Below are positions 33,545 through 43,260 of a DNA stretch of 64,000 nucleotides, piece by piece. The notes under the pieces were generated by a model. That model was not told the DNA's origin. It saw nothing but the letters and a program-made list of their open reading frames with translations, and searched no databases. Each line of letters begins with the position of its first letter. The first letter of the stretch is position 1. This DNA comes from Amanita rubescens. Its lineage: Eukaryota > Basidiomycota > Agaricomycetes > Agaricales > Amanitaceae. Both the position numbers and the translations under genes were made by a program. The stretch is from contig WION01000118.1 of NCBI GenBank assembly GCA_015039365.1, forward strand, positions 62,001 to 126,000, in the 5' to 3' direction.

Positions 33545-36500
33545 ATGGGAGACAAAACCTATTGGTAGGTCTTGCTCCCGCGTTTGCGAAGAATCATATT
33601 TACCCCACCATTCAGGACCCATCATTCAGATGAGCGCAACGAAGCACTGCAATGGCAGGGATTGACGTATGTAGATTTTTTTTGTGGTAAAATGATGATT
33701 AATTAGTCCAGCACACCGTCGGGTTTTGGTCGTGGTGACACCCGTTTTCCTCCGTACGAACAGTATCAATGGCAGGAAATGCAGTATGTATAATTCCTTT
33801 GGGGGGGGTAAAACGATGATTAACGAGTCCAGCACACCGCCGGATCTTGGTCGTGGTATTTCCCGATACGAGCGCAATGAGCAGCCTCAATGGCAGAGAC
33901 GGAGGTATGTACAATTCTTTGGTGGTAAAGCAACGACTAACGAGTCCAGCACACCGCTGGATCTTGGTCGTGGTATTTCCCGATACGAGCGCAATGAGCA
34001 GCCTCAATGGCAGGGACGGAGGTATGTACAATTTTTTGGTGGTAAAGCGATGACTAACGAGTCCAGCACACCGCCGGATATTGGTCGCGGTAATACCGGT
34101 CTTCCCCCGGACGGGCGCAACGAGCAGCCTCAATGGCAAGGACGGAGGTATGTACAATTTTTGGGGGGGGGTAAAATTATTATTAACAAATCCAGCACAT
34201 CGTCGGATATTGGTCGCGGTAATACCGGTCTTCCCCCGGACGGGCGCAACGAGCAGCCTCAATGGCAGGGACGGAGGTATGTACAATTTTTGGGAGGTAA
34301 AATTATTATTAACGAATCCAGCACACCATCGGATCTTGGTCACGGTAATACTCGTTTTCCCCAAGACGAGCGCAACGAGCAGCCTCGATGGCAGGGACGG
34401 AGGTATGTACAATTTTTTGAGGGGTAAAATTATTGATAACGAATCCAGCACACCGTCGGAGCTTGGTCGCGGTAATACCCGTCTTCCCCAAGAGGAGCGT
34501 AACGAACAGCCTCAATGGCAGGGACGGAAGTATGTGCCTTTTTTTGTGGTAAAGCAATGATTAACGAGTCCAGCACACCGCCGGATCCTAGTCGTGATAT
34601 TTCCCGTCTTCACCTATACGGGCACAACGAGCAGCCTCAATGGCAGGGACCGAAGTATGTAGATTTCTTTTCGTCGTAAAACGATGATTAACGAGTCCAG
34701 TACATCGCCGGATCTTGATATTTCCCGTCATCACCTCCTCTACAGGCGCAATGAACAGCCTCAATGGCAGGGACGGAGGTATGTACAATTATTTGGGGGT
34801 AAAATCATGATTAACGAGTCCAGCACACCGCCGGATCTTGGTCGTGATGTTTCCCGTCTTCACCTATACGAGCAGCCTCAATGGCAGGGATCGAAGTATG
34901 TAGATTTCCGTTTGTCGTAAAACGACGATTAACAGGTCCAGCACACCGGCGGATCTTGGTCGTGATATTTCCCGTCTTCACCTCTACAGGCGCAATGAGC
35001 AGCCTCAATGGCAGAGACGGAGGTATGTCCAATTTTTCGGGGGTAAAATTATGATTAACGAATCCAGCACACCGCCGGATCTTGGTCATGGTAATACTCC
35101 TCTTCCCCGAGACGAGCCCAACGAACAGCCTCCCCCTCACCCGGACGAGGACGAGGACGAGGACGAGGAGGTTGAAGGGCCCAAATTGAAGTATGTAGAA
35201 TTCTCTGTCGTAAAATGGTGATTAACGAATTCAGCATTCCGGCGGAACTTGGTCGCGGTATTATCAAGACGGATAAGAACAAGTCGAAGCAGTTCACAAT
35301 CTTGCTCGTTGGTACGCGCACCTAATCCTTTTAAGTAACCATCGTAAACGCTGCTTATCTCAGGTGAGACTGGGACAGGCAAGACGAGCTTGTTATCTTT
35401 GCTCGCCAATATTGTGCTCGGTCATAAACCAAAAGATTTCGTCAATTTCAATGATGGAAACATTGAGCATGGCGGCGGATCAAAACACAGTCAAACGAAT
35501 GAAGCCAAAGTCTACGAATTTACGAGCCTTAACGGCGTTAGAGTCACCATCCTCGATACGCCGGGGCTTGCGGATACACGTGGCCTTGCGCAGGATGAGT
35601 TACACAAAGCCAGTATTGCGAAGACTATCAAAGAGAAGATAACTGTTGTTAATGCAGTTATCATCCTTGCTAATGGCACAGTTCCTCGCCTCGGCGTTGC
35701 TACGGACTACGCTCTATCGACCTTATCTTCAATCTTTCCACGCACACTTGCTGACAACATCGGTATCCTTTTCACGAACGTTTCGAGCCCCCTTTCTTGG
35801 AATTTTGACCAGAATTCGCTCCCGGACGTTTTACGAAGCCGTGACAACCGGTGGTTGCTCGACAATCCTCTTGCAATGTGGAACAAATATCTAGAGATAC
35901 AAGAAAAGCAGCCAAACACCTCAAAGAAACTTCAGAAGAAACTACTGGAAGCCGTTGAGGACGGGCATCAAAGAGCGTTAGCGGACATCAGCAGTATATT
36001 CGACTGGCTTGACGATCTCAAGCCGCAACCAACGAACGACATCTTGAATCTCTACAAACAGTCACAGCAAATAGATCACGATATCCAGAATGCTATGTCA
36101 CGCGCGACGCAGATATCAGACAAGAAAAAGAAAGTCGCGGAACTCAGACAGTTAGCCGATGGCCATGAATTGGTACGCCCGCCGACCGTTTACAATATCG
36201 AGTTTCTGATTATTTTTCAGACAATGAAGCAGTACAAGGACTACAAGAGCGTTATTACGTCCAAAGTCTGGGTACAAGAAACTACTTCGAAGCATAACAC
36301 CTTGTGCGCACACCCCAATTGTTATTCCAATTGTCATGTTCCGTGTGGCCTCGATTTCTCCCTGGACCCCGAAACATTCTCGCAATGCAGCGCAATGGCC
36401 GGCGGCAACTCATGTAAACAATGCAACCATTCATACAATAGCCATCGCCACTTTAATTCGTTGTGGAAACAGCAGGACAACAGTCAGGAAAAGATTGACC

Positions 36501-36895
36501 ACGAGGCTGAGGCGAAATACAACAAAGCCAAGAGGGAAAAGAACAATCACGAAACCATGATTGTCGATCTTGACCAAGTCGTCCGAGACCTTGACTTGGA
36601 GTTGAAAGAGGTACTATTCTCGCTCGGACAGTTGACGGAATCATACGCCAAGCTGTCGCTATCTGGCAGCTTCGCCGGCCAAGTTAAGAAATCCGTCAGC
36701 CTGCTGGAGACGAACCTGGAGGCTATGCGAAGCAATAATGCAGATCTTAAATCCGTCCAGGCGATCGAAAAGAGCTTGGAAGAAATGAAGAAGAAGTTGA
36801 AAGTCGTGGAAGCGGCGAAGGAAAAGGCGAAGGAGAACGTCGGTAGGCCTACAGAGGGCATATTGTCCATAGCTAGGGCAATGATTGGTATATAA
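33545..36895 (+). CDS. AIG1-type GTPase with micro-exon repeat N-terminus (right copy)
   Basis: MGDKTYW (33545) is followed by a GTAGGT..TTCAG intron and the exon THHSDERNEALQWQGL. Then come eleven repeat exons, a 123-nt exon with an acidic DEDEDEDEEVEG stretch, the linker exon IPAELGRGIIK..ILLV, and a terminal exon from 35364 (GETGTGKTSL) to the stop at 36895. G3 is DTPGLADTRG. A Cys/His block and a coiled coil follow, as in the left copy. The coiled coil has one KEKAKE unit fewer. No disabling mutation is visible. The repeat exons encode a Pro/Gln/Arg-rich, probably disordered N-terminal tail. Confidence 0.8.
33712..35190 (+). repeat. Micro-exon tandem array, right copy (eleven units plus a modified last unit)
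   Basis: Exon lengths counted by eye are 72, 72, 72, 81, 81, 81, 81, 81, 78, 72, 81 and 123 nt, all multiples of three. The intervening introns vary freely (44, 45, 46, 48, 49 nt). Each intron begins GTATGT, has a TTAAC or CTAAC branch-like site about 10 nt from the end, and ends CCAG or TCAG. Constant exon phase with variable intron length is strong evidence that the units are spliced exons rather than one long repeat ORF. Confidence 0.8.
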
Positions 36896-36975
36896 TATGT
36901 CGTAGTTATGTCAATACCATTATGCGTCTTTGGGCACTGCCATTTGCTCAGCGCTGCGTTCGTCTGCATGGAGTT

Positions 36976-37329
36976 CCAGCGTTGCCGCGCGCGCCCGCGC
37001 TGATTAATGATTCCTCGCCAACCTGCCCTGCTGGCCTCGAAACCCCAACGCTGCCCTCACCACCGTGCTGTCACTCGTCCCCCTCATCTACCTTACCGAC
37101 GCCCTCCCGGACACCCCCATCGGGAAATTCGCTTTGTGGAACGTCAGGGGCGAAGGTGACCATTCAGCAGCCGCCAGCATCAAGTACTATACCCTCCGTC
37201 TCGCCACCATCCCCCCTATCCGCATCCTCCACGTCGACTGGACCCACGATTCCGCCTTGTACTTTAACAATCTAGGGGCCGGCTGCCCCCATCATCGATC
37301 TCTCCGTGCGCAGGGTTTTGTTAGTGGTA
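36976..37329 (+). other. Unassigned, possibly coding
   Basis: One plus-strand frame is open across most of this stretch (LTTVLSLVPLIYLTDALPDT, then GKFALWNVRGEG). It contains no motif I recognise. It lies between the right arm of the inverted duplication and an MFS C-terminal exon. Confidence 0.25.
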
Positions 37330-37530
37330 TCACTGGTATGGGATAAGTGCAAATTTATGTTTGTCGGGATCGGGCTCATATGCGTTCCAATCGCCGTCGC
37401 CGCCTACATTAATATCAACAACAGGCGTGATAAGAAAATGCAAGAAGCGTTGGAACGCGGAGAGCAATTGTCTCCGGAGGAGATCAGAAGACTGGGCGAT
37501 AGATCGCCAGACTTCAGATATGTGCTCTGA
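37330..37530 (+). pseudogene. MFS transporter C-terminal exon (allantoate-permease type)
   Basis: The frame reads CKFMFVGIGLICVPIAVAAY, then INNRRDKKMQEALERGEQLS, and ends EEIRRLGDRSPDFRYVL-stop. It gives the last membrane helix and cytosolic tail typical of Dal5-like MFS transporters (tail motif GDR.PDFRY). Preceding helices are absent. The matching N-terminal part lies at 21.5-22.3 kb on the same strand, about 15 kb away, with the inverted duplication between them. Confidence 0.7.
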
Positions 37531-37809
37531 GGACTTGCAAGCGAGCAGTTGGGTAATGTCTTTTATATTACGGAGTTTCATCGATATACTATTTGACGCC
37601 ATGATATGTTTAGTCTCTTCCCGCCATTGCCCTATTCTGCTCGCTTTGAAAGTAGGGGAACCGAGAGACGAATATTCAGTCGCTACATTGTAAGAGAGTG
37701 GATAAGCGCTAGAATGGTTCAATGCGGGAGGTGGGCGCGTCTAAATGGCCGTTACCCCACAACTTGAGCTCATACCCGTCTATTGGGCTAATAAATGGAG
37801 CTACAACTA
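37531..37809. other. Spacer between MFS exon and PEX3 3' end
   Basis: Convergent 3' ends (MFS remnant plus strand, PEX3 minus strand). Nothing else recognised. Confidence 0.4.
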
Positions 37810-40118
37810 TCACAACACTTTCACTTTCTCTTCGAATTTCGAGAATACAATCGCGGACAGACACGGAACCTCGCGAAGCACCAATAGAGACTACAAATAA
37901 AGTATTAAGGCACGCACGTTATCTCCGGATAAGATGAAATAACTCACGTCAACCAACTCGTTCGGTAACCCACGGAGCGCTAACCGGCTCCACTTTGCCA
38001 AACCGGGTAACAGTCCAGCTAATCGTATCCGCACTTCCTCCCCCGGCGCATCTTCACTCGCGACAAACACGCTCTTCTCGAGCCCTTCAAACAACACCGA
38101 AGTCGCAGAGTCCAAACACGCCTCCAGGACGTATTCGAAATCGGGTGACGTGATGACCGCTCGCGTCTCTTCTACCAGCGACACGAATGGAGGATCTTGG
38201 ACGTGCTTCAGCATGGGATGTGGGTGTGTTTCAGGATGTGGTGGCAGATGGGAAATGGAAGCGCAATCTATGCATGCATCCGCGTCTTGGTCAACGCCGT
38301 TTCGGTGGTGCACGTGGTTATGTGCACCAGTTGGATTCACGAGTGGATTGTGAGAAAAAATGGGAGCAACGTTATGCGGATTGCGGGAGTTGTTAAACAT
38401 GCCCGATAATCCGGTAGCCGGCGACGCGTCAAAGTCATGAGATAGTTCTGAGAATGATTGTGTTGTGGTATCGTGTGTTTGCGATGATTGATCATCCCGC
38501 GGCGTAGATGGGTCTGGTGAAGATTCAGAGAGGAATCCTCCTTGTGTTAGCACATGTTGGATCATCTCTGGTGTAGGAGGAAGTAAAGTCGATAGGAAGC
38601 TAAGGCTTAGTCAGTACTGCGCGAACGTAGTTCATTATGTGACTTACTTGATTCTTCGCCCATGCCCTTCAAAGGTGACCTCATGTTCTACGCGCCTCCG
38701 CACATCTCTGATTAAACGATGAAGATCAATCGCAGCAAGTTTGGTTTTGAGAGAGACACTGCAGCAGTATCAGCATATATCCATAAACGATGACAAAAAG
38801 CATAGCACACGAACCCTTCAAACACTTCCTCTACTCCTCTTCTCACCCTCTCCCCAACGTCCTTCCAGCCCACGTGCAATATCCACCAACTCAGGGTCAA
38901 GAACTTCCGCTCAACTTCCTCCGTAATCATATCCCCCTCTAACTCCCCCTCCTCCGCCTCATCTTCGAGCATCGACAAGTCCACGGATAGCAAATCTTGA
39001 ACCATTTTTGTTGAATGACTTAGCAGGAGATTGGGTAAAGATAACTCTGACTCTAGTTGCTCTTGTAACCTTTCTTCGCGTTCCACGTCAAGGACGGAGT
39101 TGACATACTTGGACCGTGCGAGTACTGTTAGTTGGATCGTTGTAAGAAGACAGAGGAGTGTAATTGAGTATAGAGTTGTTAGCGTTCTCGTAAATGCTGT
39201 ATTCAGGTCAGCAACGCTTTATCAGAGTGGTGATTGGGGGCGTACTGAGCATCTTCACTTCGTTCCAGAGTTCTACTTTCGTCCTGGAAGGTGCGGAATC
39301 TGAAGCAGCCGACATGCTCGCCACGCTATCGGACTAGAAGAACCAACGGTGAACAGTGCACGGAGGGTGATTCATGAACGACTTGCCAGTCGAGATTCGT
39401 TGCCCACGCTACCTTCTGTCAGTACAGAGTCAGATAGCTGATGCTCGTTTGGTATGTGATACGATGAGCTATCCCCTGAGAGAGGCCGAGGGGAGCGCCC
39501 TGAGGTGGAAGCTTCCATCCAGCTGTTAATGCCAGAGCTTTCACCATCCCTCGACGAGGCATCCACAAAGGACGTCGAAGCCGTCGATCCAGCCTCTGAC
39601 CGGACCTCCAAGTCCACGTGAACCATGCTCGATCCCAAACTCCGCTGAGTCCCATCTCGTTCATGTTGCGTGGCAGCGTTAGGCTTGGAGTGGGAGTGAC
39701 CCTCATCAGGATTCGCCTCGTGCTGCTGTCGTATAGTCTGCTGCAACCCGGCCGTGGTACGCGCCTTCGACCTGGCTTGGAGTTCTTGCGTCAGAGATTC
39801 GACGTCCATGCCTTCCATAATCTGTTCGGCTAGCGTGGGTAGCAGCGCGAGGACGGTGTACGACACGTCTTCTTGCGCGGTTTGGAATCGCCTTTTGAGC
39901 CTATAATATGATACGTTTAATAATTGCACAATAAAAGAGGGCTGTGAAGGGATACTGTACGCTTCGCGAGCGAGTTTCTCTTGATCCAATTTGACTTTAA
40001 GCTCTTCCAACCGGTCGGTGACATACCGCTGCACTAGATAAACGCCTCCAACAAATGCAGCGGTCTTTGCCAGCCCTTTTCTTCTCTCGTAGATGTAGGT
40101 CCTCATTGACTGAAGCAT
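37810..40118 (-). CDS. PEX3: Peroxisomal membrane biogenesis factor Pex3
   Basis: Pex3 sits in the ER/peroxisome membrane and recruits the Pex19-cargo complex for membrane protein insertion. The N-terminus MLQSMRTYIYERRKGLAKTA carries a hydrophobic anchor (AAFVGGVYLVQRYV, residues 21-34). An intron follows LAREA, then KRRFQTAQEDVSYTVLALLP. Internal exons give LWNEVKMLTFTRTLTTLYS, VERKFLTLSWWILHVGW and a C-terminal domain ending LPNELVD|SLLVLREVPCLSAIVFSKFE with the stop at 37812-37810. A Ser-rich loop and a His/Pro-rich insertion (about 38200-38400) are longer than in yeast. The gene looks intact. It is divergently paired with the small gene at 40255. Confidence 0.88.
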
Positions 40119-40164
40119 GGCTGTTGTTGGCTGCTAACGCGGACCGGATGACGAGGGAGGTAGG

Positions 40165-43100
40165 GTTAGGTCTAGGGTTTACTATTTAGTCATATTGTGA
40201 TCTAGGGTTAGGAGTCCGTCCCTTCCGACTACAACACCGCGAACGAAAATTGACATGGTGAGCGAGCTTTGGTGTTACTGGATGTCCGTGAAGCTGATTT
40301 GGAGCATAGGGGGGAGGCGCAAGGTATCCGTATCCGACGTATGTGTGGTCTCCGGCAGGTAGCCTCTCATCTACGTCTCAACCTCAGCTGGTTGTGAACA
40401 ACTCTTCTTTAGGTGGCTGGTGGACTCGACCTCATAATTGGCTATCGAACACAGCTATTGCGTTTACTGGTATTATCGCGGCGACTGCTATGGTGTGGAG
40501 CATTAGTGCAAAGAACGAGGTTCGCAGGTTCACACATCGTCGTCGTGGTTGAGGTGCTCATAGGTGTACAGAGAAGAACCATCCAGCCTGATAGACCTAT
40601 ACCGTCTATGCTTGTGCGTGTCACTTGTACCATGTGCTTCGGGCGATCATTGACTCCCCTCTGCAGTGGGCGAAGGAGTTCAGAGAGAAGAAGGAATAGA
40701 TTCCTTTCCAATTCCTTTAGATATCTAAAGCAAACTCACTTGGCATCTACGTCTGAGCGGCACCACGTAATGCGATTGTACCCTAACGGAGTAGTCCCCA
40801 TGAACGAGGCGTGATCGTATTGGTCTTTCCTTAACCTATTTGTTCGGTAACTACCCTTTCCGTCGTAGATGGACATGCCAGCAGCAAACTGTGTGCCCCT
40901 CGAAATTCGTCGAGTTATCATGACTGCCAGTCTCTGCCAGGTCTTAAACTTCTAAGTTTCCTGAATTCGAGGCCCAATATGAACGTATTTATTTAGTTTG
41001 AGTGGACAGTGTCAGTTATTCACTACCCTTGAAAGTTGCCGATGTATGTATGCCTCTGCCTTTTTTGACCAATTCGGTCGGCGTTTATTTAAATTGCAGG
41101 ACAATTTTGGGCGCTAAACTTCCTTTCCAGCAATCAATCATGGATCCCCCTCAGGTATCGATGCCTTCTACCGTCCCCATCGAGCCAACCCTTGTACCCA
41201 CGACAGACGAGATTGCGGAGGAATGTCCGAGGTAACGTAGTTGCAGTCACTGATGGATCCAACTGAACGCGATACAGATTCCGGATCCTTATCGTTGGTC
41301 GCGTAAGACTTGTTTACCGTCCCATCTGCATGTTCAGTTCATGGATCCCGTGATAGCCCGGCGTAGGGAAATCGTCGCTTATCAACGCTATATTCAAGAT
41401 CTCTCTAACGGTCTACCTTCTGTCACTGTTACCCATCAACAACTTAACGAGATATAGGATGTCCGACATTTTGAAGCAGGCACAGCCAAAATCAACGAAG
41501 GAATCACGTCGCCTCACAATAAACACCTCGTCATCCATAACTCTGAAGGTTATGAGCCAGGAGACGAAGAAAAGTTCCGCATTTTGGAGAAATTTATCAC
41601 AGAGCGGAGTCAGAAAAAGACCATTAGCAAGAGGCTTCATGCAATTTGGTGTGCTCATAGATGATATGAATCGGACATTCCAATTCATATTATTCGACAG
41701 GTTATGCATTTCTGCACCTTACGATGGTGGCTCAATATTCCAATCAGTGGGACGAGAGGATTTTCAGGTTAAATCAGCGCAAAGGTGATCACTTGCGATC
41801 CATATCCCGATTTTTGCTGATTATGATAACAGTGCCAATGATCGTCGTTTATACAAAGTTTGACCTTTTCATGGTGAACGACTGGCACCGGCGCGAATGG
41901 AAGGGTGACGGTAGTCTGGAGTCCGCAGAGAAGTATTTCAATGAGAAGTATGGCCAGTTATTTACGAAGAACATCGAGGGTCAGATACCATACACTATTG
42001 TCTCAAGTGTGTTCGTGTCTCCAGTTTCTTAGTATTTACTCACATCTCCATCCAGAATTTCAGCCCGAAACCTTGCTACGACTGGTCGAAACAACAAGGC
42101 AAAATATACGCGCCGAGTCTGCGAGCTTATTGCGCTGGCTCTCACCCGGTAGATGTCATTCCGCTAATGCAACTCTTTCAATAATCAGTTGGCAGGATCA
42201 GTTGAAGACTTTCTGGATGCAACACGGATTGCTTTTACAACAGCGCAGCGTGTTGATACCTCGGATAAGATCGACGCGTCAATAAAGTAAGTATCTGTCT
42301 AGAATAGGATAGACCTGGTGTCTTATTATTATCGTAGAGTGGGGAAAAAGAGTAAATCGAAACCTCGGCTTTTTTCAATGTCCTCACTGCGATTCACAGA
42401 GTATTGGAGAGCAATAACATCTGGGAGACACTTCCAAAAATTTAGCCTGGAAAAGTGCTTAGACGTGATACACAAAGACCTTGTTGCCATTTGGAACATC
42501 CGGGAAATGGAAGAGGTACGTGCAAGAGAATATCTCAAACGTGTCTTTGAATCCATCGTATCTTGATACTAGTTCTTCCTCAGTGATGTGTTTTCTCGCC
42601 AGATGTTGGTCTTTGTGGGTGAACTTTGTAATCAGGATCAGGGGAATGACAGCTCACTGTGAGCGGATATGATACATCAATGATAATTTAAATCAACGTG
42701 ATTAACATTAACGACAAGGGCCATGATGGCGCCGGCGGGCCTAGCGAATTTGTGGGCCAGCGGTATCTACAAAAGATGGTAAGCACATGCGGCTCTTTAT
42801 CGTAACGTATATTCAACTTCTGACAGTCCCGAGCACGTCTGTTGTCTGATGGGTTACGTAGTGGATCTCACGCTCATCCTACAAGCCGTTTTCCTAGTTT
42901 CCCTTCAAGATCATTCCGAGGGCAAAGTTTTACTAGACCGCGTAAAGGAAGTCATTTACAAATTTTATTTCTCAGAAAAGAAAAAACGTATTCATAATGC
43001 AATCCGGGACTTTCAGCCCTTGTTCACAAAGGGTGATGTGGTGGATAAGATCGAGTTTCTGTTAAAGGACAATGAGGTATGCAAATTATATTTTTGCCTA

Positions 43101-43260
43101 AACTCAGTACTGATCGTGCGCTTTCGATGATTCCGCTATAGATGACGAAGATCGACACACAGTTTGACCTAAATAGACCAGTCCTTCCATCATTGCTCAG
43201 AATACTTAGGTTCGAAGTGGGTACCGTACTTTTGAACCATCACCGCTCCGTCGCTAATGA
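40165..43260 (+). repeat. Segmental duplication, copy 1 (partner 48670-51850)
   Basis: Direct duplication covering the promoter with TAGGGTT motifs, the small membrane-protein gene, the intergenic region and the entire G-domain part of the adjacent gene. Similarity is high with scattered indels. Copy 1 keeps functional-looking genes. Confidence 0.8.
40255..40552 (+). CDS. Small single-pass membrane protein, first exon is the ATG alone
   Basis: The proposed model is ATG at 40255, an intron GTGAGC..CATAG, then GGGARYPYPTYVWSPAG, a second intron GTAGCC..TTTAG, and GWWTRPHNWLSNTAI, AFTGIIAATAMVWSI and SAKNEVRRF to the TGA at 40552. That makes 63 residues with one hydrophobic helix and a basic tail, a form common among small mitochondrial inner-membrane proteins; localisation is inference. 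All junctions keep the frame. I do not recognise the name of the family. It shares a 136-bp promoter with PEX3. A broken duplicate lies at 48735-48990. Confidence 0.55.

Larger units (their letters stand above)
33180..36975 (+). repeat. Inverted duplication, right arm
   Basis: Counterpart of 23770-27020 in opposite orientation. It includes the promoter, start codon, micro-exon array, GTPase terminal exon and the 3' flank up to about 36975, where similarity stops. Confidence 0.85.

Noticed and set aside
33353..33625. 90-codon minus-strand frame, and its partner at 26595-26852
   Set aside because: Both are antisense to the conserved promoter and first exons of the GTPase genes and have no motif.
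33699..34451. Long open frames on both strands across the repeat array (over 230 codons)
   Set aside because: They arise because units and some introns are multiples of three and lack stops. Conserved GTATGT..CCAG boundaries and variable intron lengths show spliced micro-exons, and the antisense frame carries no motif.
33712..35190. CRISPR-like regular spacing of repeats
   Set aside because: The repeats are long, diverged, coding and in a eukaryotic gene with splice sites. There are no short identical repeats separated by unique spacers.
40165..40215. TAGGGTT motifs suggestive of an interstitial telomere
   Set aside because: Only isolated motifs are present, in a promoter-like position and copied in the segmental duplication. 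There is no tandem run, so they are more like a telobox.
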